Source: Pseudomonas hydrolytica
Lineage (GTDB): Bacteria > Pseudomonadota > Gammaproteobacteria > Pseudomonadales > Pseudomonadaceae
Direction: 5' to 3'
Assembly: GCF_021495345.1 (NCBI RefSeq)
Contig: NZ_CP099397.1
Coordinates: 1,612,001 to 1,676,000 of the forward strand
DNA length: 64,000 nt
The position numbers and the translations under genes are program-made. Every line of letters starts with the position of its first letter. The first letter of the stretch is position 1. Positions 1 through 17,130 of the stretch are shown piece after piece. Under the pieces are notes generated by a model. The model was not told the DNA's origin. It saw only the letters and a program-made list of their open reading frames with translations, and made no database searches.

Positions 1-948
1 CTGGTCGAGGTGCTCGGCCGTCTGTTCGAACTGCTCGGCCGCCGCCGCCAGCTGGCCCGCGATCTGATCGCCGCAAAGCCGGACGTGTTCATCGGTATCG
101 ATGCCCCCGACTTCAATCTGGGCCTGGAGCTTAAGCTGCGCCGAGCCGGGATCAAGACGGTGCATTACGTCAGCCCGTCGGTCTGGGCCTGGCGGCAGAA
201 GCGCGTGCTGAAGATTCGCGAAGCCTGTGACCTGATGCTGACCCTGTTCCCCTTCGAAGCGCAGTTCTACGACGCCCATCAGGTGCCGGTGCGTTTCGTC
301 GGTCATCCCTTGGCCGATGCCATTCCCCAGCAGGCCGACCGCGCCGCCGCCCGCGAAGCGCTGGACCTGCCGCAGGACGGGCCGGTCGTTGCCCTGATGC
401 CGGGCAGCCGAGGCGGGGAGGTGGCGCGTCTGGGCGATCTGTTCCTCGATGCGGCCATTCGCCTGCGCGCCTTGCGTCCAGGCGTTCGCTTCCTGCTGCC
501 CTGCGCCACGCCCGAGCGGCGCGCGCAACTGGAGCAGATGCTGGCCAGCCGCGATCTGCCGCTGACCCTGCTCGACGGCCGCTCTCACGAGGCTTTGGCC
601 GCCTGCGATGCGGTGCTGATCGCTTCGGGTACCGCCACGCTGGAGGCACTGCTGTACAAGCGGCCGATGGTGGTGGCCTATCGCGTGGCACCGCTGACCT
701 ATCGGATTCTCAAGCGCCTGGTCAAAAGTCCCTACATCTCGCTGCCCAATCTGCTGGCCGAGCGTCTGCTGGTGCCCGAACTGATCCAGGAGGCGGCGAC
801 CGCCGAGGCCCTGGCCCAGGCCGTGGCGCCGCTGATTGATGGCGGTCAGGTACAGACCGAAGGATTCGACGTGATTCACCGTGCGCTGCGTCGCGACGCC
901 TCGGTGTCGGCGGCGGACGCCGTGCTCAAGCTGGCGGGGCGCGACTGA
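1..948 (+). CDS. lpxB: lipid-A-disaccharide synthase LpxB (5' truncated by window)
   Basis: The reading frame is open from base 1, so the N-terminus (about 60 residues of a normally ~380-residue protein) lies outside the window. LpxB is a GT19 glycosyltransferase of the inner membrane face. It joins UDP-2,3-diacylglucosamine and lipid X into the lipid A disaccharide. Family motifs seen are [29 protein letters not shown] and the nucleotide-sugar segment [10 protein letters not shown], with SGTATLEAL near the C-terminus. Its stop codon overlaps the rnhB start (TGATG), which points to coupled translation in the lpx-rnhB-dnaE-accA cluster usual for gammaproteobacteria. Confidence 0.96.
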
Positions 949-1574
949 TGCAGCTGGGCCTCGACTTCACCCTGGTCGAAGAGCTGGTCGCCGGCGTCGA
1001 CGAAGTCGGCCGTGGCCCGCTCTGCGGCGCGGTGGTCACGGCGGCGGTGATTCTCGATCCCCTGCGGCCGATCATCGGTCTGAACGATTCGAAGAAGCTC
1101 ACCGAGGCGCGTCGCGAAGTGCTGTTCGACGAAATTCGCGAGAAGGCCCTGGCCTGGTGCATCGCCCGCGCCGAGGTGGAGGAGATCGACCGCCTGAACA
1201 TCCTGCATGCCACCATGCTGGCCATGCAGCGCGCTGTCGAAGGCCTGAGCGTGACGCCGAAACTGGCGCTGATCGATGGCAACCGCTGCCCCAGGCTGGC
1301 GCTACCCAGTGCACCGGTGGTCAAGGGTGACAGTCGAGTACCGGCGATCGCCGCGGCTTCGATTCTGGCCAAGGTCAGCCGCGACCGCGAGATGCTCGAG
1401 ATGGATCGCCGCTATCCCGGCTACGGCATCGCCGGTCACAAGGGTTATCCGACGCCCGTTCATCTCGAGGCGCTGCAGCGCCTGGGGCCGACCCCCATCC
1501 ATCGGCGCTCCTTCGCCCCGGTGCGGGCGCTGCTCGAGCCGGTAGCCGTCGATTGCATCGCCGCCACGGTCTGA
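948..1574 (+). CDS. rnhB: ribonuclease HII
   Basis: RNase HII removes misincorporated ribonucleotides and RNA primers from RNA-DNA hybrids. The 208-residue protein is full length. The N-terminal [11 protein letters not shown] carries the first Asp-Glu pair of the DEDD metal site. [11 protein letters not shown] is the substrate-contacting loop, LALIDGN supplies the third acid and KVSRDREM the fourth. The ATG overlaps the lpxB stop by one base. The gene is followed by a 71-bp gap before dnaE. Confidence 0.97.
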   Translation: MQLGLDFTLVEELVAGVDEVGRGPLCGAVVTAAVILDPLRPIIGLNDSKKLTEARREVLFDEIREKALAWCIARAEVEEIDRLNILHATMLAMQRAVEGLSVTPKLALIDGNRCPRLALPSAPVVKGDSRVPAIAAASILAKVSRDREMLEMDRRYPGYGIAGHKGYPTPVHLEALQRLGPTPIHRRSFAPVRALLEPVAVDCIAATV

Positions 1575-1645
1575 ACCTCTGGCCCTAAGTCAGACCCGCT
1601 TAGGCTACAATCCGCGCTTTGTCGTTTTCACCTGCAAGGCCGCCC

Positions 1646-5176
<3,531 letters not shown>

Positions 5177-5302
5177 TGCGAGAGGGGGCTGGTCTCCCTC
5201 TTCGCGCAGCAGACTCGACCCGCAGCGCCCCATCCCTTAAGGTAGGGCGCCACATGGATAAAGCTCCCCGGCCACTTGGCCGTCGACGCAAGACGGATGA
5301 CT

Positions 5303-6253
5303 ATGAACCCGAATTTCCTCGATTTCGAACAGCCGATCGCCGACCTGCAAGCCAAGATCGAAGAGCTACGCCTGGTTGGCAATGACAACGCGCTGAACAT
5401 CGGCGACGAGATCGCCCGCCTGCAGGACAAGAGCAGTGCGCTGACCGAAAGCATCTTCGGCAACCTCACCAGCTGGCAGATCGCCCAGTTGGCACGCCAT
5501 CCGCGCCGCCCCTACACCCTGGATTACATCCAGCACATCTTCACCGAGTTCGACGAACTGCATGGCGACCGTCACTTCTCCGATGACGCCGCCATCGTCG
5601 GTGGTGTCGCCCGTCTCGGCGAGCAGCCGGTGATGGTCATCGGTCACCAGAAGGGCCGCGAAGTGCGCGAGAAGGTGCGCCGCAACTTCGGCATGCCGCG
5701 TCCCGAGGGCTACCGCAAGGCCTGCCGCCTGATGGAGATGGCCGAGCGCTTCAAGATGCCGATCCTCACCTTTATCGACACCCCCGGCGCCTACCCGGGC
5801 ATCGATGCCGAGGAGCGCGGCCAGAGTGAGGCCATCGCCTGGAACCTGCGCGTCATGGCGCGTCTGAAGACCCCGATCATCGCCACCGTGATCGGTGAAG
5901 GCGGCTCCGGCGGCGCGCTGGCCATCGGCGTCTGCGATCAGCTGAACATGCTGCAGTACTCCACCTACTCGGTGATCTCGCCGGAAGGTTGCGCCTCGAT
6001 CCTCTGGCGTACCGCCGAGAAGGCCCCGGATGCCGCCGAAGCCATGGGCATCACCGCCGAGCGTCTGAAGGACCTGGGTATCGTCGACCAGGTGATCGCC
6101 GAGCCGCTGGGCGGCGCACACCGCGATCCGGCTGCGGCATCCGAGTCGATCCGTCAGGAGCTAACCAAGCAACTGGCCAGCCTGCAGAAGCACGACACCA
6201 AGGCGCTGCTGGAGCGTCGTTACCAGCGCCTGATGAGCTACGGCATCGCCTGA
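5303..6253 (+). CDS. accA: acetyl-CoA carboxylase carboxyltransferase alpha subunit
   Basis: AccA pairs with AccD to transfer carboxyl groups from carboxybiotin to acetyl-CoA, the first committed step of fatty acid synthesis. The 316-residue protein has the typical start [16 protein letters not shown], the acyl-CoA-binding GHQKGRE region, and the crotonase-fold segments [16 protein letters not shown] and [12 protein letters not shown]. An upstream in-frame start at 5276 is possible, but it would add nine residues not found in the family. The gene closes the lpxB-rnhB-dnaE-accA cluster and is followed by a repeat element and a terminator. Confidence 0.97.
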   Translation: MNPNFLDFEQPIADLQAKIEELRLVGNDNALNIGDEIARLQDKSSALTESIFGNLTSWQIAQLARHPRRPYTLDYIQHIFTEFDELHGDRHFSDDAAIVGGVARLGEQPVMVIGHQKGREVREKVRRNFGMPRPEGYRKACRLMEMAERFKMPILTFIDTPGAYPGIDAEERGQSEAIAWNLRVMARLKTPIIATVIGEGGSGGALAIGVCDQLNMLQYSTYSVISPEGCASILWRTAEKAPDAAEAMGITAERLKDLGIVDQVIAEPLGGAHRDPAAASESIRQELTKQLASLQKHDTKALLERRYQRLMSYGIA

Positions 6254-6270
6254 GTTTCTCAACGGCTGTT

Positions 6271-6350
6271 GTAGGGTGTCGCGGGGCCGCCCAGGCTGTG
6301 CGCACCAATGGCTGTAGCGCCGGTATCTTGGTGCGCACGGCGCACCCTAC
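6271..6350. repeat. palindromic intergenic repeat, copy 1
   Basis: The element begins GTAGGGTG and ends CACCCTAC, with GCGGGGCCGCC and two GTGCGCAC blocks inside, so the ends form an inverted repeat. Similar elements occur at 15613-15677, 16526-16603, 35688-35755, 45149-45173 (minimal) and 60473-60525. It lies between accA and tilS. It looks like a non-coding REP/MITE-like element. Confidence 0.75.
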
Positions 6351-6370
6351 GATATCTATCGCACGCCACC

Positions 6371-6394
6371 ACGGGCCTTCGGGCCCGTTGTTGT
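6371..6394 (+). terminator. intrinsic terminator after accA
   Basis: Hairpin ACGGGC-CTTCGG-GCCCGT at 6371-6388 followed by TGTTGTTT, 14 bp before tilS. It fits a Rho-independent terminator for accA, although the U-tract is interrupted. Confidence 0.55.
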
Positions 6395-6407
6395 TTAAGC
6401 TTGGCCG

Positions 6408-7730
6408 ATGACCAATCTCACCATTCGCCTGCGTCAGGCCATGCAGCCGTGGCGCACGGCTCCTGCCTGGCGTATCGCCTTCTCCGGTGGCCTGGACTCC
6501 AGCGTGCTGCTGCATCTGCTCGCCGACTGGGCCGAGCACGAGGAGTTGCCGCCGCTCTCCGCCATTCATGTCCATCATGGCCTGCAGCCGGCTGCCGATG
6601 CCTGGCCTGAGCATTGCGCGCAGGTCTGCGCGCGGCTGGATATTCCCCTGGACATCGTCAGGGCGCAGGTGGCGCCGGGGGCCAGTCTGGAGCAGGCCGC
6701 GCGGCGGGCGCGCTATGCGGCGTTCGCTGAGCGGCTGGGCCCTGGCGAGATTTTGCTCGGTGCCCAGCATCGCGACGACCAGGCCGAAACCCTGCTGTTT
6801 CGTCTCCTGCGTGGGGCTGGCGTGCGCGGCCTGGCGGCCATGCCGGGCAGCCGCTCACTGGGTTGCGGCACTCTGCTTCGGCCCTTGCTCGGCTGCTCGC
6901 GGGCCGAATTGCATGCCTATGCGCAGAACCGTGGGCTTGCCTGGGTCGAGGATCCGAGCAATGCCGACGAGCGTTTCAGTCGCAATTTCCTGCGCAGGCA
7001 GGTGATGCCGCTGCTGGCCGAGCGCTGGCCGCAGCTAGCTGCAAGCCTTTCACGCAGCGCCGGCCATCTGGGCGAGGCCCAGCAGCTGTTGGAAGAGCTG
7101 GCCGAGATGGATCTGCTGGCTGCTCGTGGCGTTTGCGCTTTGCCCTGGTTGCCGTTGCCTTCCCTGGATGTGTCGGCCGTGGCCGCGCTGAGCGATGCGC
7201 GTCAGCGCAATCTGCTGCGGCATTGGTTGGCGCTCCTGAGCCGAATGCCCGACAGCGACCATTGGGCCGGTTGGTATGACCTGCGTGATGCGGCTGCGGA
7301 TGCGACGCCGATCTGGAAACTGGCCGATGGCGAGCTGCGCAGGGCGGAGGGGCGGCTCTGGTGGCTCAGCGGGGAGTGGTTGAGGCCGCCGCAGCCGCTT
7401 GATCTACCCTGCGGTGCGCTTGGCGAACCTGTCGAGTTGCCTGGCAATGGCTGTGTGCATCTGGCTGGCGAGCTGCCGCGGGCTCGCTGGCATCTGCGTT
7501 ACCGCCGGGGTGGCGAGTCGCTGCTGCTGCCGGGGCGTGGTCATCGTGACCTCAAGCGCCTCTTGAACGAATGGCGTGTGCCGGCCTTCGTGCGGCCGCG
7601 TCTGCCCTTGCTGTTCGATGGGGGCGAGCTGGTGGCGGTGGCGAACCTGACGCAAGCGCCAGGAATGGCGGCGAGCGGGGTGCGTCTGCACTGGTCGCCG
7701 CCTATCGGTGATCGAGGTTTGAGCTGGTAA
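6408..7730 (+). CDS. tilS: tRNA(Ile)-lysidine synthetase
   Basis: TilS adds lysine to the wobble cytidine of tRNA-Ile(CAU), changing both its codon and its amino acid identity. The 440-residue protein has the PP-loop ATPase signature AFSGGLDSSVLLHLL near residue 26 and GAQHRDDQAETLLFRLLRG, which is the conserved DDQAET helix. RNFLRRQVMPLL follows, then a C-terminal substrate-binding domain with GGESLLLPGRG and LKRLLNEW. It starts only 14 bp after the accA terminator hairpin and has no strong Shine-Dalgarno sequence. Confidence 0.96.
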   Translation: MTNLTIRLRQAMQPWRTAPAWRIAFSGGLDSSVLLHLLADWAEHEELPPLSAIHVHHGLQPAADAWPEHCAQVCARLDIPLDIVRAQVAPGASLEQAARRARYAAFAERLGPGEILLGAQHRDDQAETLLFRLLRGAGVRGLAAMPGSRSLGCGTLLRPLLGCSRAELHAYAQNRGLAWVEDPSNADERFSRNFLRRQVMPLLAERWPQLAASLSRSAGHLGEAQQLLEELAEMDLLAARGVCALPWLPLPSLDVSAVAALSDARQRNLLRHWLALLSRMPDSDHWAGWYDLRDAAADATPIWKLADGELRRAEGRLWWLSGEWLRPPQPLDLPCGALGEPVELPGNGCVHLAGELPRARWHLRYRRGGESLLLPGRGHRDLKRLLNEWRVPAFVRPRLPLLFDGGELVAVANLTQAPGMAASGVRLHWSPPIGDRGLSW

Positions 7731-7850
7731 GGCCTTTCGGGTAGACTACGCTCCCGTCTTACTACAGCTTTTGCCGACTCCCTCAGGGAGCTTGGCGAGC
7801 TTGCCATTGTGTTGTCGATGGCGCTCCTTCGCTTTCCCCGGCGGCACTGA

Positions 7851-10361
<2,511 letters not shown>

Positions 10362-10424
10362 AGCCGACGCAATCCGGTAAAGTGCCGCCCGAGAAAAATC
10401 CCCCTGACCCGTGAGTCAGAGTGA

Positions 10425-11798
<1,374 letters not shown>

Positions 11799-11813
11799 TC
11801 ACTGCGTGGTAGA

Positions 11814-11840
11814 AAAGGGCGACGCAAGTCGCCCTTTTTC
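11814..11840 (+). terminator. intrinsic terminator after eno
   Basis: Ten-base stem AAAGGGCGAC / GTCGCCCTTT (11814-11823 and 11828-11837) with loop GCAA, running into a T-tract. It is a textbook Rho-independent terminator that ends the pyrG-kdsA-eno unit. Confidence 0.9.
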
Positions 11841-11975
11841 GTGGACGCTTCGTCGATCCCTGGGAACCATTGCACGGATGCAGGTACCGAAACCCCATGT
11901 CACTCATCAGTCGGCTTCTTTTCAAGCATGAATGCAGCCCCTACCATGCCGATGACTCAATCTGCGAGCCGCTCC

Positions 11976-12254
11976 ATGCGTAGTCCGTATTGGCTGTTCA
12001 TCGTGCTGATCCTTTTGCTGGCCGGTCTGCAGTATCGACTGTGGATAGGCGATGGCAGCCTGGCTGCCGCGAGCCGTCTGCAGCAACAGATCGCCGAGCA
12101 GCAGGGCGAGAACGAGCGCCTGCTGGAACGCAACCGCATCCTCGAGGCCGAGGTGATGGAGCTCAAGCGCGGCATGGAGACCGTGGAAGAGCGGGCGCGT
12201 CATGAGCTGGGCATGCTCAAAGAGGGCGAAACCCTCTATCTGCTGACCGAATGA
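11976..12254 (+). CDS. ftsB: cell division protein FtsB
   Basis: FtsB is a bitopic division protein that forms the FtsQ-FtsL-FtsB complex and helps activate septal peptidoglycan synthesis. From the ATG at 11976 the protein is 92 residues. It begins MRSPYWLFIVLILLLAGLQY (one transmembrane helix), followed by a heptad-rich coiled coil (LQQQIAEQQGENERLLERNRILEAEV in outline) and the family tail ARHELGMLKEGETLY. An ATG at 11952 would add eight residues. Neither start has a clear Shine-Dalgarno sequence. The stop overlaps ispD by four bases. Confidence 0.93.
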   Translation: MRSPYWLFIVLILLLAGLQYRLWIGDGSLAAASRLQQQIAEQQGENERLLERNRILEAEVMELKRGMETVEERARHELGMLKEGETLYLLTE

Positions 12255-12958
12255 GCACGAAATTCTGGCTGGTGGTCCCGGCCGCCGGCGTCGGTGCGCG
12301 AATGGCCGCTGATCGGCCCAAGCAGTACCTGCAAGTCGGCGGGCGCTGCGTCATCGAACACACCCTCGACTGTTTTCTCGATCATCCCGACCTGTTGGGC
12401 GCCGTGGTGTGCCTGGCTGCGGACGACCCCTACTGGCCGCAACTGGCAGTAGCCAGTGATCCGCGCGTAAGGCGTGCGCCAGGCGGGCGTGAGCGCGCCG
12501 ACTCGGTACTGGCGGGGCTCGATGCGTTGCAGGCGGCCGGCGCAGGTGAGCAAGACTGGGTGCTGGTGCACGATGCAGCGCGGCCCAATCTGGCGCGCGA
12601 AGATTTGCAACGGTTGCTGGCCGTTCTGGCGGACGACCCGGTCGGCGGTCTGCTCGCGGTGCCTGTGCGTGACACCCTCAAGCGTGCCGACGCGGATGGG
12701 CGGGTGGCGCAAACCGTCGATCGCAGCCAGATTTGGCAGGCCTATACGCCCCAGATGTTCCGCCTTGGGGCGCTGAGCCAGGCGCTGCGTGGCGCGCTGG
12801 CGGCAGGCGTGCCGATCACCGATGAGGCCTCCGCGCTGGAGTGGTGCGGGCAATCATCGCGTCTGGTGGAGGGGCGGGCGGACAATCTCAAGATCACCCG
12901 CCCCGAGGACCTGGCCTGGTTACGCCAGGCCTGGGTCGAACGCGACCGGCAGCGCTGA
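12251..12958 (+). CDS. ispD: 2-C-methyl-D-erythritol 4-phosphate cytidylyltransferase
   Basis: IspD makes CDP-methylerythritol in the MEP isoprenoid pathway. The 235-residue protein has the nucleotidyltransferase loop PAAGVGARMAADRPKQYL and the VHDAARPNL segment, with VPVRDTLKRAD and the C-terminal KITRPEDL. It overlaps ftsB by ATGA. The MEP partner ispF lies 3.7 kb downstream on the same strand, separated here by formaldehyde genes, instead of being fused or adjacent as in many bacteria. The stop is two bases from the stop of the convergent HPF-like gene. Confidence 0.96.
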   Translation: MSTKFWLVVPAAGVGARMAADRPKQYLQVGGRCVIEHTLDCFLDHPDLLGAVVCLAADDPYWPQLAVASDPRVRRAPGGRERADSVLAGLDALQAAGAGEQDWVLVHDAARPNLAREDLQRLLAVLADDPVGGLLAVPVRDTLKRADADGRVAQTVDRSQIWQAYTPQMFRLGALSQALRGALAAGVPITDEASALEWCGQSSRLVEGRADNLKITRPEDLAWLRQAWVERDRQR

Positions 12959-12960
12959 GA

Positions 12961-13275
12961 TCAGCTGGGGCGCTGCTTGCCGATATTGCGTTCCAGCACC
13001 GTACCGAGCTTGTCGATGGCGCCCTCCAGTGCCTGTTCCAACTGATCGGCGTTATGGCTGACCGAGACCGGGTCTCGACCCTTGAGGCGAGCCTCCAGTT
13101 GGCAGCGCTTGTCCTGGCCGCCGCTCTTGTGGCTGTTCTCGTCGTTGAAATGCACTTCGATGCGGGTCAGATGATCCTCGAAACGCTTGAGTTTGTCGGT
13201 GACCCGACCGCGTACTCGGTCTTCCAGGGCGGCAGAACCGTGGATGTGGTTATCGCTGTTGACCATGACTTGCAT
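12961..13275 (-). CDS. HPF/RaiA-family ribosome-associated protein
   Basis: A 104-residue protein of the S30AE (HPF/RaiA) family, whose members bind the 30S decoding centre and promote hibernation or dimerization of ribosomes. The beta-alpha-beta layout is visible: MQVMVNSDNHIHGS, then the helix LEDRVRGRVTDKLKRFEDHL, TRIEVHFNDENSHK, CQLEARLKGRDPVSVSH and a second helix with DQLEQALEGAIDKLGT. The start at 13275 has GAAGGA upstream; longer in-frame starts are less likely. It is probably a paralogue of the hpf gene usually found beside rpoN, so I leave the symbol blank. rmf, a functional partner, is at 30808. Confidence 0.82.
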   Translation of the reverse strand: MQVMVNSDNHIHGSAALEDRVRGRVTDKLKRFEDHLTRIEVHFNDENSHKSGGQDKRCQLEARLKGRDPVSVSHNADQLEQALEGAIDKLGTVLERNIGKQRPS

Positions 13276-13365
13276 GAGGCTTTCCTTCTGTTGCCAGGGG
13301 GAACGCGGCGTCAGCGCCGCTGAAAGAGTCCTGCTTTCAGTATGGCCTTGCCGATCCCCCACGGT

Positions 13366-14280
13366 TCAACCGTTGGCTGTGACATTCTGTTGCGGGAGGT
13401 ACTCGATGCGCTCGCTCAAGCCCGCCTTGAGGTGGTCGACCAGTTGGCGCACTTTCGGCGAGAGATGCCGTTGCTGCGGGTAGAGCGCCCAGACCGCGGT
13501 ATTCGGCGGGCGGTGCTGTTGCAGCAGGGACACCAGTGCGCCGCTGGCCAGATGCTCCAGCACGTAGTAATCGGGTAGCTGGCACAGGCCGAAACCACGC
13601 AGCGCCGCATCGAGTACCGCCTGGCCGCTGTTGCAGCGCCAGTTGCCCTGCACGCGCAACTGCGTCTCCCGTCCGTTGTCGACGAAGCTCCAGTGATCGC
13701 TGCTGCCGATCAGGCAGTTGTGTCGGGCCAGTTCGGAGAGCGAGTGCGGGCGCCCGTAGCGCTGCAGATACTCGGGGGCCGCGCACAGGTACATTTCTCG
13801 CGGGGCCAGGCGCGCGGCCATCAGGCGCGAGTCCTGCAGGCGACCCAGGCGTATGGCCAGGTCCAGGCCTTCGTGCAGCAGGTCGAGCTGGCGGTTGGAC
13901 AGTTCTATCTCCACGCGCAACTGCGGATGCCGCGCCATGAAGTCGTTGACCAGCGGCACGATGAAACGCTCGCCATACGCTACCGCGCAGGTCATGCGCA
14001 GCAGCCCCTTGGGTTCAGCGCCGAGATCGCCAACCGCGCGCAGGGCTTCTTCGCGGGCATCCTGCAGGCGCTGGCAGTGTTGCAGAAACAACTGGCCGGC
14101 CTCGGTCAGCGCCACCCGCCTGGTGCTGCGGTAGAACAGGCGGCTCTGCAGGCGTTCTTCCAGGCGTGCCACCTGGCGGCTGACTTGTGACGTGGACAGC
14201 CCCAGGCGCTCGGCGGCGGCGCTGAACTGGCCGCATTCTGCGACGGCGACGAATTCGTCGAGCCCTTCCCAGCGATTCAT
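13366..14280 (-). CDS. gfnR: LysR-type regulator of formaldehyde detoxification (GfnR-like)
   Basis: A 304-residue LysR regulator. The N-terminal winged helix-turn-helix spans roughly residues 1-60 (FVAVAECGQFSAAAERLGLS, then SQVSRQVARLEERLQSRLF), followed by a substrate-binding-like effector domain. It is divergent from adhC-fghA. In P. aeruginosa the LysR gene in this position (PA3630, as I recall) is named GfnR and controls this operon. The start at 14280 has GGAG 12 bases upstream; an in-frame ATG at 14310 is possible. The symbol rests on synteny and family rather than a comparison I could run. Confidence 0.8.
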   Translation of the reverse strand: MNRWEGLDEFVAVAECGQFSAAAERLGLSTSQVSRQVARLEERLQSRLFYRSTRRVALTEAGQLFLQHCQRLQDAREEALRAVGDLGAEPKGLLRMTCAVAYGERFIVPLVNDFMARHPQLRVEIELSNRQLDLLHEGLDLAIRLGRLQDSRLMAARLAPREMYLCAAPEYLQRYGRPHSLSELARHNCLIGSSDHWSFVDNGRETQLRVQGNWRCNSGQAVLDAALRGFGLCQLPDYYVLEHLASGALVSLLQQHRPPNTAVWALYPQQRHLSPKVRQLVDHLKAGLSERIEYLPQQNVTANG

Positions 14281-14317
14281 CGATGCTTTTTCTCCTGTGC
14301 CCGATTGCATCCTGCAC

Positions 14318-14343
14318 TTGTAGGAGCCCGCTTGCGGGCGATG
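14318..14343. repeat. Pseudomonas REP-like palindrome
   Basis: TTGTAGGAGCCCGCTTGCGG followed by GCGATG resembles the common Pseudomonas REP unit (TGTAGGAGCGGGCTTGCCCGCG). The inner hairpin is GCCCG-CTTG-CGGGC. It sits upstream of the LysR gene in the divergent promoter region. Only one unit was noticed in this window. Confidence 0.55.
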
Positions 14344-14357
14344 TAAGGAGGCCCAAT

Positions 14358-14379
14358 ATTATCCCTATATGGCAATAAT
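14358..14379. promoter_or_regulatory. candidate LysR-regulator operator between gfnR and adhC
   Basis: An inverted repeat ATTAT-N12-ATAAT in an AT-rich patch of the divergent gfnR/adhC region, about 80 bp before the adhC ATG. It resembles the interrupted dyads bound by LysR-type regulators. Assignment to GfnR is inference. Confidence 0.4.
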
Positions 14380-14422
14380 GTTTTGCTCTTCTGCTGATTG
14401 TCTCGCCTGGTATGTGAACTAG

Positions 14423-15574
<1,152 letters not shown>

Positions 15575-15612
15575 TGACGCGCCGCACGGCCGATGGTCGT
15601 GCGGATTCTTTC

Positions 15613-15677
15613 GTAGGGTGCGCGGGGCCGCCTGGGCTGCGCGCACCGCTAACCCTGGTGCGCACGGCGCACCCTAC
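15613..15677. repeat. palindromic intergenic repeat, copy 2
   Basis: Same family as 6271-6350: GTAGGGTGCGCGGGGCCGCC at the left and GGTGCGCACGGCGCACCCTA plus C at the right. It fills most of the adhC-fghA gap and ends immediately before the GGAG that serves as the fghA ribosome binding site. Confidence 0.75.
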
Positions 15678-15686
15678 GGAGTGGTC

Positions 15687-16529
15687 ATGACCCTCGAAAT
15701 CGTTTCCAGCAACAAGAGCTTCGGCGGCTGGCACAAGCGCTACCGCCATCGCTCCAGCAGCCTCAACTGCGACATGGTGTTCGCCGTCTACCTGCCGCCG
15801 CAGGCCGAGCAGGGCGCCAAGCTGCCGGTGCTGTACTGGCTGAGCGGGCTGACCTGCACCGACGAGAACTTCATGCAGAAAGCCGGCGCCCAGCGCATGG
15901 CCGCCGAACTCGGGCTGATCATCGTCGCGCCGGATACCAGCCCGCGCGGCGAAGGGGTGGCCGACGACGCCAACGGCGCCTATGACTTCGGCCTCGGCGC
16001 GGGTTTCTACGTCAACGCCACCCAGGAGCCTTTCGCGCGCCACTACCGCATGTACGACTACGTGGTGCAGGAGTTGCCGGCGCTGATCGAGGCCAATTTC
16101 CCGGTCTCAGACAAGCGCGGCATCGCCGGCCACTCCATGGGCGGGCACGGTGCGCTGATCTGTGCGCTGAAGAATCCGGGGCGCTATCGCTCGGTATCGG
16201 CTTTTGCCCCCATCAGCAACCCGATGAACTGCCCCTGGGGCGAGAAGGCCTTTTCGCTGTACCTGGGCGAGGAGCGTTCGCGCTGGCGCGAGTGGGATGC
16301 CAGCGTGCTGATCGCCGAAGCCAGCGAGAAACTGCCGATCCTGGTCGATCAGGGCGATCGCGACGACTTCCTCGAAGGCCAGCTCAAACCCCAGGCATTG
16401 CAGGCTGCCGCCAAGGCCGCCGGTCATCCGCTGACGCTGCGCATGCAGCCGGGCTATGACCACAGCTACTACTTCATCGCCAGCTTTATCGACGAGCACC
16501 TGCGTCATCATGCCGAAGCGCTGGCGTAG
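15687..16529 (+). CDS. fghA: S-formylglutathione hydrolase
   Basis: FghA hydrolyses S-formylglutathione to formate and glutathione, completing the pathway begun by AdhC. The 280-residue alpha/beta hydrolase has the esterase-D start [13 protein letters not shown] and the oxyanion segment [13 protein letters not shown]. The nucleophile elbow is [10 protein letters not shown], with the acid near DQGDRDDFL and the histidine in GYDHSYYFI. The ATG at 15687 has GGAG six bases upstream; the longer in-frame version would translate the repeat. The stop codon TAG lies inside repeat copy 3, so the gene is bracketed by two repeat copies. Confidence 0.95.
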   Translation: MTLEIVSSNKSFGGWHKRYRHRSSSLNCDMVFAVYLPPQAEQGAKLPVLYWLSGLTCTDENFMQKAGAQRMAAELGLIIVAPDTSPRGEGVADDANGAYDFGLGAGFYVNATQEPFARHYRMYDYVVQELPALIEANFPVSDKRGIAGHSMGGHGALICALKNPGRYRSVSAFAPISNPMNCPWGEKAFSLYLGEERSRWREWDASVLIAEASEKLPILVDQGDRDDFLEGQLKPQALQAAAKAAGHPLTLRMQPGYDHSYYFIASFIDEHLRHHAEALA

Positions 16530-16603
16530 GAGGGGCGGGGCCGCCTAGGTTGCGTGCAACAGGGCAGACTCCGGTTCTCGGTGGTGCGCACGGCGCACCC
16601 TAC
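16526..16603. repeat. palindromic intergenic repeat, copy 3
   Basis: Left arm GTAGGAGGGGCGGGGCCGCC (diverged), right arm GGTGCGCACGGCGCACCCTA plus C. The first bases overlap the fghA stop codon. Family described at copy 1. Confidence 0.7.
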
Positions 16604-16625
16604 TGCAGTCTGTGCATGTAGAATC

Positions 16626-16656
16626 ACGCCCTGACTTTTTCAGGGCGTTGTTCTTT
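16626..16656 (+). terminator. intrinsic terminator-like hairpin directly before ispF
   Basis: Stem ACGCCCTG / CAGGGCGT (16626-16633 and 16641-16648) with loop ACTTTTT, then TGTTCTTT running up to the ispF ATG at 16657. It probably ends the adhC-fghA transcript, but its position leaves ispF without a visible Shine-Dalgarno sequence. Confidence 0.65.
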
Positions 16657-17130
16657 ATGCGTATCGGTCATGGCTATGACGTACACCGCTTCGGCGAAGG
16701 CGATTTCATCACCCTCGGCGGCGTACGGATTCCCCATAAATTCGGTCTTGTCGCTCATTCCGACGGCGACGTGCTGCTGCACGCGCTGAGCGATGCCCTG
16801 CTCGGTGCGGTGGCGCTGGGCGATATCGGCAAGCACTTCCCCGATACCGATCCGACCTTCAAGGGCGCCGACAGCCGCGCCCTGCTGCGCCATGTGATGA
16901 GCCTGGTGCGGGGCAAGGGCTACGCCGTGGGCAATGTCGACGCCACCATCATCGCCCAGGCGCCGAAGATGGCGCCGCATATCCAGAGCATGCGCGAGCG
17001 CATTGCCGAAGACCTCGGCGTCGAGCTGGATCAGGTCAACGTCAAGGCTACGACCACCGAGAAGCTCGGCTTCACCGGGCGCGAGGAAGGTATTGCGGTG
17101 CACGCCGTAGCCTTGCTGGTCAAGGCATGA
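16657..17130 (+). CDS. ispF: 2-C-methyl-D-erythritol 2,4-cyclodiphosphate synthase
   Basis: IspF cyclises CDP-methylerythritol 2-phosphate in the MEP pathway. The 157-residue protein starts [16 protein letters not shown], which contains the zinc ligands Asp and His, followed by [23 protein letters not shown] in outline (third zinc ligand His), [10 protein letters not shown] and the C-terminal [18 protein letters not shown]. The ATG at 16657 is the family start. It overlaps truD by four bases, opening an ispF-truD-surE-pcm translationally coupled run. Confidence 0.96.
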   Translation: MRIGHGYDVHRFGEGDFITLGGVRIPHKFGLVAHSDGDVLLHALSDALLGAVALGDIGKHFPDTDPTFKGADSRALLRHVMSLVRGKGYAVGNVDATIIAQAPKMAPHIQSMRERIAEDLGVELDQVNVKATTTEKLGFTGREEGIAVHAVALLVKA

